Below are positions 1-7,735 of a stretch of 12,082 bases of DNA, in pieces. Origin of the DNA: Acidimicrobiaceae bacterium (GTDB taxonomy: Bacteria; Actinomycetota; Acidimicrobiia; Acidimicrobiales; Palsa-688); the NCBI GenBank assembly GCA_030838025.1, contig JAUTXM010000388.1, forward strand, positions 1 through 12,082. The letters are read 5' to 3'. Below the pieces are notes generated by a model. That model was not told where the DNA came from. It ran no database searches and saw nothing but the letters and a program-made list of their open reading frames with translations. A program made the translations under genes and the position numbers. Every line of letters starts with the position of its first letter. Positions within the stretch are counted from its first letter, which is position 1.

Positions 1-849
1 GTGTGGTTGCGGGCCAAGGCGGAGATGGGACCCGACTATCGGGCGCTCAAGCACACCATGCGCGCTCTCGACCTGGTCACGGTGTGCGAGGAAGCGGGCT
101 GTCCCAACATCTACCAGTGCTGGGCCGAAGGAACGGCGACGTTCATGATCAACGGCGACCGCTGCACACGAGCCTGCGGGTTCTGCCTGGTGGACACCCG
201 CAAACCGGAAGCCATCGACGAGTCCGAAGCGCAGCGGGTCGCCCACGCGGTGGGTCAGCTGGGCTTGGCCTATGCCGTGGTGACCGCCGTCGCCCGCGAC
301 GACCTGGCCGATGGCGGGGCGGCCGCGTTCGCGGCGACCATCGAAGCCATCCACCGCCAGTGCCCAGGCACCACGGTCGAGGTGCTTATCCCTGACTGCC
401 GGGGGGACCCCTCCGCGCTGAAGCGAATCTTCGACGCCGGACCGGAGGTGCTCAACCACAACATCGAAACCGTCGCCCGGCTCCAACGCGCGGTTCGCCC
501 CTCGGCGTCGTACGCCCGCAGCCTGGCGGTCCTGGCCCGGGCCAAGTCGGCCGGCCTGACCACCAAGTCGGGCCTCATCCTGGGCATGGGCGAAACCGAA
601 GCCGAGGTCACCGGTGCCCTCGCCGACCTCCACGGGGTCGGCTGCGACATCGTGACCATCGGCCAGTACCTCCGACCTACCGCCCAGCACCTGCCGGTCG
701 TGCGGTGGTGGGCCCCCGAGGAGTTCGACCGGCTCAAGGTGATCGGCGAGACGATGGGCATTCCCCACATCGAGGCGTCGCCGCTCACGCGCAGCAGCTA
801 CCACGCCCGCCAAGCCGCCGAAGCGGTGTCCGTGGGGTCGTTTTCGTGA
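1..849 (+). CDS. lipA: Lipoyl synthase (radical SAM), 5' end at window edge
   Basis: Inserts two sulfur atoms into the octanoyl chain on lipoyl-domain proteins to make lipoate for the 2-oxoacid dehydrogenase and glycine cleavage complexes; cytosolic. Visible features: the auxiliary-cluster motif C-x4-C-x5-C (C29, C34, C40), the radical-SAM motif C-x3-C-x2-C (C55, C59, C62), the LipA signatures CEEAGCPNIYQCW, GMGETEAEV and TIGQYLRP, and near the C-terminus RSSYHA, which holds the serine that ligates the auxiliary cluster in this family. The 282 residues open at VWLRAKAEMGP, whereas well-known actinobacterial LipA proteins carry about 25 more residues before this point. The first codon is GTG and could be the start, but the gene more likely continues upstream of the window. 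No upstream lipB can be seen. The stop overlaps the next gene by 4 nt (GTGA), so the two are probably co-translated. Confidence 0.95.
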   Translation: MWLRAKAEMGPDYRALKHTMRALDLVTVCEEAGCPNIYQCWAEGTATFMINGDRCTRACGFCLVDTRKPEAIDESEAQRVAHAVGQLGLAYAVVTAVARDDLADGGAAAFAATIEAIHRQCPGTTVEVLIPDCRGDPSALKRIFDAGPEVLNHNIETVARLQRAVRPSASYARSLAVLARAKSAGLTTKSGLILGMGETEAEVTGALADLHGVGCDIVTIGQYLRPTAQHLPVVRWWAPEEFDRLKVIGETMGIPHIEASPLTRSSYHARQAAEAVSVGSFS

Positions 850-1946
850 CTTCGTCCCGGCTGGAACGGCTGGACCGGGTGCGTTCCGCCATGTCTACGG
901 CCGGTGTCGACTGTCTGCTGCTCTCGCTCGGCGCCGATCTGCCCTGGCTGACGGGGTATACCGCCATGCCGCTCGAGCGGTTGACCATGCTGGTCCTGCC
1001 GGCCGACGGCGACGCCACGTTGGTCATCGCCCGGCTGGAGGCGCCCCGCGTCGAGGAGGACCGGGACGCATTCGCCGTGGTGGCGTGGGACGAACACGAA
1101 GACCCGGTGGAACTCGTCGCCCGCCTCGTCGGGGCCCGACGGGAGTTGGCCATCTCCGATCGGGCGTGGGCAACCTTCCTCCTGCAACTCCAGGCAACGA
1201 TGCCCGATGCTGCCTGGCGGGCTGCGTCGACGGTGACCGGGCCGCTGCGCGCCGTCAAGGATGCGGGCGAAGTGGCCGCCCTGGCGGCGGCCTCCTCGGC
1301 CGCCGACCGGGTGGCGACGGCACTGGTGCGTGGTGACATCGCCCTCGTTGGCCGTACCGAGGCCGAGGTGTCCGACGACATTGGCCGGCGGCTCGTGGCC
1401 GAGGGCCATCAGCGGGTCAACTTCGCCATCGTGGGCAGCGGGCCCAACTCGGCCAGCCCCCACCACGACGCCACCGCCCGGGTCATCGGCCCCGGGGAGG
1501 CGGTCGTGTGCGATTTCGGCGGCACGATGGACGGCTACTGCTCCGACATCACCCGGACGGCGTTCACCGGCGACCCGCCCGAAGAGTTCCAGGCGTTGTA
1601 CGGCGTGCTCCAAGAAGCGCAGGCGGCGGCGGTCGCGGCGGCCGCGGTCGGCACGCCGTGCGAACAGGTCGACCGGGTGGCGCGCGACATCATCACCGGC
1701 GGCGGCTACGGCGAGTTCTTCATCCACCGCACCGGGCACGGGATCGGCCTCGAAGAACACGAGGATCCCTACATCGTCGGGGGCAACGGCCAACCATTGC
1801 TTCCCGGGCACGCCTTCTCGGTCGAGCCCGGTATCTACCTGCCGGGCCGCTTCGGCGCCCGCATCGAGGACATCGTGGTGGCGTCCGACGAGGGGCCACG
1901 ATCCCTGAACCGGGTGGATCACGCGCTCGCCGTCGTGGAGGCCTAG
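846..1946 (+). CDS. M24 family metallopeptidase (Xaa-Pro peptidase type)
   Basis: A pita-bread-fold dimetal peptidase of the aminopeptidase P/prolidase group, which cleaves next to proline in peptides; cytosolic, with no signal peptide. The 366 residues show the family's two-domain plan: a creatinase-like N-terminal domain (about 1-135) and the M24 catalytic domain (about 140-362). All five expected metal ligands are present: D223 and D234 (in DFGGTMDGYCSDITRT, with the usual 11-residue spacing), H298 (TGHGIG), E327 (SVEPGIY) and E341 (RIEDIV). The open frame extends upstream into lipA, but GTG 846 gives a normal family length and a 4-nt GTGA overlap with the lipA stop, which argues for translational coupling. 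The exact substrate (dipeptide, longer peptide, or a creatinase-like small molecule) cannot be told from sequence. Confidence 0.9.
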   Translation: MTSSRLERLDRVRSAMSTAGVDCLLLSLGADLPWLTGYTAMPLERLTMLVLPADGDATLVIARLEAPRVEEDRDAFAVVAWDEHEDPVELVARLVGARRELAISDRAWATFLLQLQATMPDAAWRAASTVTGPLRAVKDAGEVAALAAASSAADRVATALVRGDIALVGRTEAEVSDDIGRRLVAEGHQRVNFAIVGSGPNSASPHHDATARVIGPGEAVVCDFGGTMDGYCSDITRTAFTGDPPEEFQALYGVLQEAQAAAVAAAAVGTPCEQVDRVARDIITGGGYGEFFIHRTGHGIGLEEHEDPYIVGGNGQPLLPGHAFSVEPGIYLPGRFGARIEDIVVASDEGPRSLNRVDHALAVVEA

Positions 1947-1949
1947 CCG

Positions 1950-2675
1950 ATGGATCTCGGAATCTCGGGGAAGGTCGCCCTGGTCACGGCCGGGTCCAAG
2001 GGCCTCGGCCGGGCCAGCGCCCTGGCCCTGGCGGCCGAGGGCGCCCGGCTCGCCATCTGCGCCCGGGGCGAGCATGCCCTGCGCTCCACCGAGGCGGAGT
2101 TACAGGCGCTGGGTGCCGACGTCCATGCCGTGGTCGCCGACGTCACGGCGCCTGGAACTCCGGCCCGGTTGGTCGCCGAGACGGCCGAGCGTTTCGGCGG
2201 GTTGGACATCCTCGTGGCCAACGCCGGAGGGCCGCCTCCGGCGAGGGCGCTCGACCTCACCGACGAACAGATCGCAGTGGCGGTCAACGCCAACCTCACG
2301 ACGTCGGTCCGCCTGGTCCGTGAGGCGGTGCCGTGGATGCGCCGGGCCGGCTGGGGTCGCATCTGCCTAATCACGTCGTTCTCGATCAAGCAGCCCATCG
2401 CCGGGCTCTCGCTCTCCAACCTGGCGCGCACCGGCTTGTGGGCGTGGGCCAAGACCGCCGCCCAGGATCTCTTCGCGGAGGGGATCACCCTCAACCTGGC
2501 ATGCCCGGGGCACCACGCCACCGATCGCATGAAGCAACTGGGTGGCGACCCAGCCCACATGGGCGACCCGGCCGATTTCGGCAGGATCGTGGCCTTCATG
2601 TGCTCCCAGCCCGCGAACTTCTTGTCGAGCACCGCGATAAACGTCGACGGCGCCGCGGTCATCGGCCTGCTCTAG
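1950..2675 (+). CDS. SDR-family-like oxidoreductase with divergent active site
   Basis: A Rossmann-fold protein of 241 residues, close to FabG-type 3-oxoacyl-ACP reductases in length and layout. It has a glycine-rich loop TAGSKGLG (13-20, with Ala where classical members have the first Gly), NAGG at 91-94, the structural Asn (N115) and the catalytic-type Ser (S143). At the spacing where classical SDRs have Tyr (Ser+13) and Lys (Tyr+4), this protein has S156 and R160 (SNLAR). It therefore lacks the canonical proton donor and its lysine partner. A subgroup of FabG-like SDRs with imperfect cofactor and catalytic motifs is known, and this probably belongs there; substrate and even redox activity are uncertain. 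It starts 3 nt after the peptidase stop, with a good GGAGG at 1937-1941 (8-nt spacing) inside the previous gene, so it is very likely the third gene of the lipA transcript. Confidence 0.85.
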   Translation: MDLGISGKVALVTAGSKGLGRASALALAAEGARLAICARGEHALRSTEAELQALGADVHAVVADVTAPGTPARLVAETAERFGGLDILVANAGGPPPARALDLTDEQIAVAVNANLTTSVRLVREAVPWMRRAGWGRICLITSFSIKQPIAGLSLSNLARTGLWAWAKTAAQDLFAEGITLNLACPGHHATDRMKQLGGDPAHMGDPADFGRIVAFMCSQPANFLSSTAINVDGAAVIGLL

Positions 2676-2710
2676 CGAAATCGCCATTCATGAATCTTCC
2701 TGAAGGATCC

Positions 2711-2739
2711 TTGCCCGGCTGGCCCCTTTTGGCTAGAAC
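2711..2739 (+). promoter_or_regulatory. Likely sigma-70/SigA-type promoter for the secreted protein gene
   Basis: TTGCCC (2711-2716) and TAGAAC (2734-2739) are separated by exactly 17 nt. Transcription would start near 2746, about 22 nt before the ATG at 2769 and just upstream of a strong AGGGGGA ribosome site. The -10 lacks its final T. Two 10-bp palindromes, ATTCATGAAT (2686-2695) and AAGGATCCTT (2703-2712), lie at or just upstream of the -35. They could be operator half-sites or chance. Confidence 0.35.
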
Positions 2740-2768
2740 TGCGAGGGCGGCGTCTCACAGGGGGAACA

Positions 2769-4646
2769 ATGAACATTCGACGGTGTTCTCGCGGAGCTAG
2801 TGCCCTTGGACGGCGAGTCCTCCCCGGGCCAGTCATAGTCGCGTTGGTTCTGTGGACCACACCGGCGGTGGCCCACGCGGCCTCGGCGGTGGCCGCTCAG
2901 CAGTCCGACGTCCCAGTCCAGACGGTGGGTTCGGTCCGAGCCCTCGGTGTCACGAATCTGGGACAGACGGCGGCGGCTCATCGAGCGGCCGGGACTTCGA
3001 ACCTGGGGCCAGCCGAACTCAGCTCAGGTGTCGAAATTCCCAAGCCCGCTACCGGCGGCATCGTTGGCGTCGTCCCCGACCCCGCCAACACGTCGATCAG
3101 CAACAAGCACCCCGGTGAGACGGGCGTTGACGCCATCTCCCACCTGGACCAGCGCCTCGCCAGCAACGGCAACCAGCAGAGCCTCGAACCACCGGATCAG
3201 GGCCTGTGCGTCGGCAGCGGTCAGGTAATCGAGGTGGTCAACGTGGCGCTGGCCGTGTATGCCGCGAATGGTTTCGTCGTGGAGGTGCCCGTCACGGCGC
3301 TCTCGGACTTCTTCGGCCTAGCACCCGGCGTCAACCGTCAGCACAACCCACCGACGTTCGGTCCTTTTCTCAGCGACCCTCGCTGCTATTTCGATGTTCA
3401 GACCCAGCGCTTCTACCTCACCGTGCTTGAGATCGACCGAGATCCCTTCACGGGCGCGCTCGGGAACCATTCCGCCACCCTGATCGCGGTCAGTCAGTCC
3501 AATAATGCCGCGGGGGGATGGGCGCTGTTTAGTGTCGACGCCACCGACGACGGGATCAATGGGACCCCCGCACACCCGAACTGCCCGTGCTTCGGCGACC
3601 AGCCAGTCATCGGCGCCGATGCCACCGGGTTCTACTTCAGCACCAACGAATACTCACTTCACCCATTCGGGACGTTCTTCAACGGCGCCCAGATTTATGC
3701 GCTGTCCAAGCGGGCGCTCGCCGCAGCAGGGCCGCTCACGCCGGTACCGCGCTTCGTTCACTTCGAGGCGGGAAATCTCGGCCTGCACTTCCCACCCGTC
3801 GACGGAATCCCGGCCGGAATCGCATCGGTGCAGCCCGCCAGCACTCCCCCCGGAGGCGCATACGCCCACAACATCGAGTACTTTCTCAGCTCGTTCGACG
3901 TGAATGTCAACAAGGGCGACCACCGCATCGCACTATGGGCCCTTTCCAATACCGACTCGCTGGACGCGGCGACTCCGAAGCTGAAGCTGACCGCTGACGT
4001 CCTTCAGACCGAACCGTACGCCGGGGGGCCGCCGGCCGGCACGCCCGTCCGCCAGAAGGCCGGACCGCGGCCGCTCGGCCAGGCTGCCCATGAACCGCTG
4101 CCAACCATCAACGCCGATGACGATCGCATGCAGGCGCCGACATACGTGAACGGGCATCTTTTCAGCGCCATCAGCACGGGCGTGGGCGCCGGTGGCACCG
4201 TCGACCGGACTGGCGTGGCGTGGTTCGTGGTCAACCCGACGTTCTCCAGCGGCCAGGTCGCGGGGACGGTGGCCAACCAGGGCTATGTCGCCGCCGGCGA
4301 CGGCACCAGCCTGATGTACCCCTTCGTTACTGTGAACCCCGCCGGCCAAGGCGTCATCGCCCTCAGCTTCACCGGACCCCAGTACTACCCGAGCTTCGGC
4401 TACATCGAGTTCGGGGCCGGCGGTCCTTCTGGCCCGGTCCGCGTGGCCCGGCCCGGCGCGCTGCCCGAAGACGGGTTCACCTGCTACGTGTCGCAGGGCT
4501 TCGGACCACCCTGCCGCTGGGGCGACTACTCGTACGCAGTCACCGACGAGGCCGGGCACCTGTGGATCGCGGGCGAGGACATCCCCAATAGCCCCCGCTG
4601 GCCGACCGCCAACTGGGGCACCTTCGTCGGCGTTCTAAAGCCGTAG
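2769..4646 (+). CDS. Exported beta-propeller/sialidase-like protein of unknown function
   Basis: A 625-residue protein with a classical export signal: a basic start (MNIRRCSRGASALGRR), a hydrophobic core at about 20-31 and cleavage near AHA-A37/38. No C-terminal anchor is seen, so it is probably secreted or lies on the outer face. After a low-complexity segment (about 40-120) come motifs reminiscent of large secreted propeller proteins: PPDQGLCVGSGQVIEVVN, DPRCYFDVQTQRFYLTVLE, DQPVIGADATGFYFSTNEY, DRMQAPTYVNGHLF, and a C-terminal RWGDYSYAVTDEAGHLWIAGE (RWGDY at 583-587) ending in NWGTFVGVLKP. Asp-rich, aromatic beta blades of this kind resemble exo-sialidase/BNR-like proteins, but I see no full set of sialidase catalytic residues, so no enzyme activity is assigned. 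Several cysteines (LCVG, PRCY, NCPC, FTCY, PPCRW) could form disulfides. An AGGGGGA ribosome site at 2759-2765 fits the start. It stands alone between two operons. Confidence 0.7.
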   Translation: MNIRRCSRGASALGRRVLPGPVIVALVLWTTPAVAHAASAVAAQQSDVPVQTVGSVRALGVTNLGQTAAAHRAAGTSNLGPAELSSGVEIPKPATGGIVGVVPDPANTSISNKHPGETGVDAISHLDQRLASNGNQQSLEPPDQGLCVGSGQVIEVVNVALAVYAANGFVVEVPVTALSDFFGLAPGVNRQHNPPTFGPFLSDPRCYFDVQTQRFYLTVLEIDRDPFTGALGNHSATLIAVSQSNNAAGGWALFSVDATDDGINGTPAHPNCPCFGDQPVIGADATGFYFSTNEYSLHPFGTFFNGAQIYALSKRALAAAGPLTPVPRFVHFEAGNLGLHFPPVDGIPAGIASVQPASTPPGGAYAHNIEYFLSSFDVNVNKGDHRIALWALSNTDSLDAATPKLKLTADVLQTEPYAGGPPAGTPVRQKAGPRPLGQAAHEPLPTINADDDRMQAPTYVNGHLFSAISTGVGAGGTVDRTGVAWFVVNPTFSSGQVAGTVANQGYVAAGDGTSLMYPFVTVNPAGQGVIALSFTGPQYYPSFGYIEFGAGGPSGPVRVARPGALPEDGFTCYVSQGFGPPCRWGDYSYAVTDEAGHLWIAGEDIPNSPRWPTANWGTFVGVLKP

Positions 4647-4728
4647 CGGTCCCCTGGGGGCGACACTTCGTAAAGCCGTGTGCACGTGATGTCAACCGTC
4701 TGACGCTCGCCCAGACCCCAAATCGGCC

Positions 4729-4757
4729 TTGACGTCGCAATAGGTGACCGGTATCGT
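4729..4757 (+). promoter_or_regulatory. Strong promoter of the ABC importer operon, predicted leaderless start
   Basis: TTGACG (4729-4734) and TATCGT (4752-4757) are separated by exactly 17 nt, an excellent match to the housekeeping consensus of actinobacteria (TTGACn, TAnnnT). The expected start of transcription, 6-9 nt after the -10, falls at about 4763-4766, directly on or within 4 nt of the ATG at 4767. No Shine-Dalgarno sequence precedes that ATG. The -35 overlaps the palindrome GACGTC (4731-4736), and the palindrome ACCGGT (4747-4752) lies in the spacer. Either could bind a regulator. Confidence 0.65.
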
Positions 4758-4766
4758 CCGCAATCA

Positions 4767-5843
4767 ATGTCTAACAATCCGGTAGGAAAAGGCGGCAATG
4801 GGCGGCATCGCCGTGGTCTCGCCGGGCTAAGCGTCCTTGTTGTTGCCGGCGTTCTCGGCGCCGCGTGCAGCTCGTCGAGCACCAAGGCCGTGTCCACCAC
4901 CTCCGTGCCCGTCACCGTCAAGGTCGGGTATTTTCCCAACATCACCCACGGCGTGGCGCTGGTGGGCGTGCAGAACGGCATCTTCGCCCGGGACTTGGCC
5001 CCCGACAAGCTTGACGTGAGCCAGACGTTCAACGCCGGGCCGGCCGAGACCCAGGCGTTGTTGAGCAAGGCGATCGACATCGCCTTCATCGGGCCCAGCC
5101 CCTCGATCGCCGCCTTCGCCCAGTCCAACGGTGCCGTCAAGATCATCTCAGGGGCCGCCTCGGGTGGAGCGGGACTGGTCACCAAGGCGTCGATCACCAG
5201 TCCGGCCGACCTCAAGGGCAAGACCATCGCCACGCCCCAACTGGGCAACACCCAGGACGTGGCCCTACGGGCCTACCTGAAGACCCAGGGCCTCAAGACG
5301 GACCTGGAGGGGGGCGGCGACGGCCGCATCAAGCCCCAGTCCAACAGCCACACGGTCTCGACCTTCAAGGCAGGCAGCATCGACGGCGCCTGGGTGCCCG
5401 AACCGTTCATGAGCCTGCTGGTGGCGGCCGGCGGTCACCTGCTGGTGGACGAGAAGACGCTCTGGCCGGGCGGCCGGTTCGTCACGACCAACGTCCTGGT
5501 ACGGACCGACTTCCTGCAGGCTCATCCGGCCACCGTCAAGCGATTCCTCACGGGAGTGGTCGACACGATCCAGGTCATCGGGTCGAATGCCACCCAGGCG
5601 CAGACGGCCGCCAACCAGCAGCTGACGTCGCTCGGTTCGGCGCTGGCCCCCTCGGCGCTGTCGGCCGCGTGGTCCAACCTGACCTTCACGGCCGACCCGC
5701 TGGCCACCTCGCTGAAGAAGGAAGCGGCGGATGCTGTCGCGGTGGGCCTCCTCACGGCGCCCAAGCTCGACGGGATCTTCGACCTCACATTGCTCAACCA
5801 GGTCCTGAAGGGCAAGGGCCAGACGGAGGTTTCGAGTACATGA
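4767..5843 (+). CDS. ABC transporter substrate-binding lipoprotein, sulfonate/nitrate/taurine type
   Basis: The extracellular solute receptor of an SsuA/TauA/NrtA-like importer, 358 residues. The N-terminus is a basic/hydrophobic signal with a lipobox-like LGAAC, placing the lipid anchor at C34. The -3 residue would be Gly, which is less usual. A Ser/Thr linker follows, then the periplasmic-binding fold: VKVGYFPNITHGVALVGVQNG, FNAGPAETQALLSKAIDIAFIGPSPSI, DLKGKTIATPQLGNTQDVALRAYL, GSIDGAWVPEPF, LWPGGRFVTTNVLVRT. These match the usual blocks of this family. The substrate cannot be chosen from motifs; aliphatic sulfonates, nitrate, taurine or thiamin precursors are all handled by relatives. No sulfonate monooxygenase or nitrate reductase gene is nearby. 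The stop overlaps the ATPase start by 4 nt (ATGA). Confidence 0.88.
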   Translation: MSNNPVGKGGNGRHRRGLAGLSVLVVAGVLGAACSSSSTKAVSTTSVPVTVKVGYFPNITHGVALVGVQNGIFARDLAPDKLDVSQTFNAGPAETQALLSKAIDIAFIGPSPSIAAFAQSNGAVKIISGAASGGAGLVTKASITSPADLKGKTIATPQLGNTQDVALRAYLKTQGLKTDLEGGGDGRIKPQSNSHTVSTFKAGSIDGAWVPEPFMSLLVAAGGHLLVDEKTLWPGGRFVTTNVLVRTDFLQAHPATVKRFLTGVVDTIQVIGSNATQAQTAANQQLTSLGSALAPSALSAAWSNLTFTADPLATSLKKEAADAVAVGLLTAPKLDGIFDLTLLNQVLKGKGQTEVSST

Positions 5844-6655
5844 CCATTACCGATCAGCTTGGGGCGGCGATCGACCTGCGTACCGGAGTAGCGCCACCTG
5901 CCGCCCCCCGGCCGGCGATCGTGATCGACGCAGTCTCGAAGGTGTACGGGCACGCGGGAGCCGCCGTGGCCGCCTTGGACCGGGTTTCGCTGCGGGTGAC
6001 CGAGGGCGCGTTCGTCTGCCTGGTCGGAGCGTCGGGTTGCGGCAAGAGCACCTTGCTGAACCTGGTCGCGGGCCTCGATCGGGCGTCGTATGGCCGCGTC
6101 GAGCGGCCCGGCGGCCAGGTGGCCATGATGTTCCAGGACGCCGCCTTGTTTCCCTGGTTGACGGTGGCGCGCAACGTCGAGCTGGCGATGCAGCTGCAAG
6201 GGGTGGGGCGGGTGGTCCGCCGGGCGCGCGTCGCGGAGCTGTTGGAGCTGGTGCACCTCGGATCGTTCGCCGACAAGCGGCCCCATGAGTTGAGCGGTGG
6301 CATGCGCCAGCGCGTCGCCCTGGCCCGAGCCTTGGCCCAGGACGCCCGGGTGCTGTTGATGGACGAGCCGTTTGGTGCCCTCGACGCCATTACCCGCGAC
6401 CTGTTGCACGACGAGCTCGAGCGGGTGTGGCGCGAGACCGGGGTCACCGTGCTGTTCGTGACCCACAACGTCCGCGAGGCCGTCCGCCTGGGCGACCGGG
6501 TGGTGCTGCTGACCAGCCGGCCCGGCCGGGTGGCGGCCGAGTTCGAGATCACGGCGCCTCGCCCCCGGCGTATCGAGTCGCCCGAGGTGGCCGCGGCCGC
6601 GTCCACGATCGTCGACCAGCTCCGCGAGGAGGTGGCGCGCCATGGCCGTCACTGA
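5840..6655 (+). CDS. ABC transporter ATP-binding protein (SsuB/TauB/NrtD type)
   Basis: The cytosolic ATPase that drives the importer, 271 residues. All nucleotide-binding elements are intact: Walker A GASGCGKST (63-71), Q-loop Q99 in FQDAALFPW, signature LSGGMRQR (151-158), Walker B VLLMDEP with D175/E176, D-loop GALD and the switch His H209 in THN. FQD..LFPWLTV and THNVREAV are typical of the sulfonate/nitrate/taurine ATPases. The open frame runs further upstream inside the binding-protein gene, but ATG 5840 is preceded by GGAGG (5825-5829), overlaps the previous stop as ATGA and gives a normal family length. Compared with shorter relatives it has a short N-terminal extension (about residues 1-26) of no known role. 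Confidence 0.93.
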   Translation: MTITDQLGAAIDLRTGVAPPAAPRPAIVIDAVSKVYGHAGAAVAALDRVSLRVTEGAFVCLVGASGCGKSTLLNLVAGLDRASYGRVERPGGQVAMMFQDAALFPWLTVARNVELAMQLQGVGRVVRRARVAELLELVHLGSFADKRPHELSGGMRQRVALARALAQDARVLLMDEPFGALDAITRDLLHDELERVWRETGVTVLFVTHNVREAVRLGDRVVLLTSRPGRVAAEFEITAPRPRRIESPEVAAAASTIVDQLREEVARHGRH

Positions 6656-7574
6656 ATCGAGTTCTCCGTCGCCGCCCCCCGAGGCCGACGACCAGTTGAC
6701 CGGGGAACTGGCAGGGCTGGACGAGCTGGACATCGCTCTCCCGTCAGCTCCGAAGCGTCTGGGCGAGGTGTGGCAGTCGGCCTGGCCCAAGTTGGCTGCG
6801 GTCGCCCTCGGACTTGGCATCTGGCAGCTGGTGGTGTGGAGCGGTTGGAAACCGACGTACCTGTTGCCCGGCCCGGCCAAGGTCCTGCCGACCCTGTTCC
6901 ACAACCTCATGGGTGGCAACCCGATCAGCGGGCACCTGCTGAAGGCGACCAGCGTCACGCTACGCCGGGCGTTGACCGGGTATGCCCTGTCGATGGTCAT
7001 CGGGACGGGGCTCGGCTTGGCGGTGGCGCGGAGCCGGATCCTGCGGGCGGCGCTTGGTTCGCTGATCACTGGTTTCCAGACCATGCCGTCGGTGGCGTGG
7101 GTGCCGCTAGCAGTGGTGCTGTTTCAGACCAGCGAGCGGGCCATCCTGTTCGTGTTGCTGATCGGCGCCATCCCGTCGATCGCCAACGGTGTCATCTCCG
7201 GCATCGACAACATCCCCCCGCTGCTACTTCGCGCCGGCCGGGCGCTCGGGGCGAGCGGGTACGCCAAGTACCGCCACGTGGTGCTGCCCGCGGCGTTGCC
7301 CGGTTTCGTGGCCGGGATGAAGCAGGCGTGGGCGTTCGCCTGGCGTTCGCTGATGGCAGGTGAGCTCATCGCCCAGATCGCGCACCGGCCGTCGCTGGGC
7401 CGCACCCTCGACAACGCGTCCAGCCAGAACGACAACGCGGGCCTGATGGCCGCCATGCTGGTCATCCTGATCGTCGGCCTGCTCATGGACGCCCTGGTGT
7501 TCGGGCGCCTCGAACGAACGGTGCTACGGCGGCGGGGACTGGCCCAGGCAGGCGACGGGGGCGGCCGACTGTAG
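6642..7574 (+). CDS. ABC transporter permease (SsuC/TauC/NrtB type)
   Basis: The membrane channel subunit of the importer, 310 residues. An acidic cytosolic N-terminal tail (about 1-48) is followed by about six hydrophobic segments (about 51-68, 108-130, 139-161, 166-184, 220-240, 268-288). The cytoplasmic EAA loop that docks on the ATPase is clear: RAGRALGASGYAKYRHVVLPAALPGF, around 197-222. The start ATG 6642 lies 14 nt inside the ATPase gene, behind a strong GAGGAGGT (6626-6633). Gene order is receptor, ATPase, permease with both junctions overlapping, so stoichiometric co-translation is likely. The stop codon is followed directly by the unusual G-rich tract. Confidence 0.93.
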   Translation: MAVTESSSPSPPPEADDQLTGELAGLDELDIALPSAPKRLGEVWQSAWPKLAAVALGLGIWQLVVWSGWKPTYLLPGPAKVLPTLFHNLMGGNPISGHLLKATSVTLRRALTGYALSMVIGTGLGLAVARSRILRAALGSLITGFQTMPSVAWVPLAVVLFQTSERAILFVLLIGAIPSIANGVISGIDNIPPLLLRAGRALGASGYAKYRHVVLPAALPGFVAGMKQAWAFAWRSLMAGELIAQIAHRPSLGRTLDNASSQNDNAGLMAAMLVILIVGLLMDALVFGRLERTVLRRRGLAQAGDGGGRL

Positions 7575-7653
7575 GTGCGCCTTCCGGCGTAGGTCTGCGG
7601 GTCTGCGGGGTCCTGGGCGCCTTAGGGCCTGCGGTGCGCGGGCCGTCGTGTGC

Positions 7654-7679
7654 GGGTCTGTGGGCCTGTGGGTCTGGGG
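7654..7679 (+). other. Canonical G-quadruplex motif 1
   Basis: Four plus-strand G-runs with loops of 5, 5 and 3 nt: GGG 7654-7656, GGG 7662-7664, GGG 7670-7672, GGGG 7676-7679. This satisfies the G3+N1-7 rule. Because the plus strand is also the sense strand of the ABC operon, the motif would be in the 3' end of that mRNA if transcription reads through. Confidence 0.6.
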
Positions 7680-7705
7680 CCTTCGGTGCGCGGGCCGTCG
7701 GGTGC

Positions 7706-7735
7706 GGGTGTGCGGGTGTGCGGGTGTGCCGGGGG
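7706..7735 (+). other. Canonical G-quadruplex motif 2
   Basis: GGG at 7706-7708, 7714-7716 and 7722-7724, then GGGGG at 7731-7735, with loops of 5, 5 and 6 nt. It is formed by the triple GGGTGTGC tandem and the following G-run, 26 nt downstream of motif 1. Confidence 0.6.

Noticed and set aside
798..2075. Long minus-strand open frame (425 codons) antisense to the M24 peptidase
   Set aside because: It lies opposite a gene with a full catalytic residue set. Its protein is Gly/Arg/Pro/His-rich with no domain, as expected for an antisense shadow in high-GC DNA.
4647..4662. Terminator hairpin after the secreted protein gene (CCCC/GGGG near 4651-4660)
   Set aside because: The stem leaves a 2-nt loop or needs a bulge, and no T-tract follows; too weak to call.
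5522..7084. Minus-strand open frame of 520 codons across the ABC transporter genes
   Set aside because: It crosses three genes with clear ABC motifs and tight overlaps; the predicted product has no recognisable domain and no ribosome site was seen.
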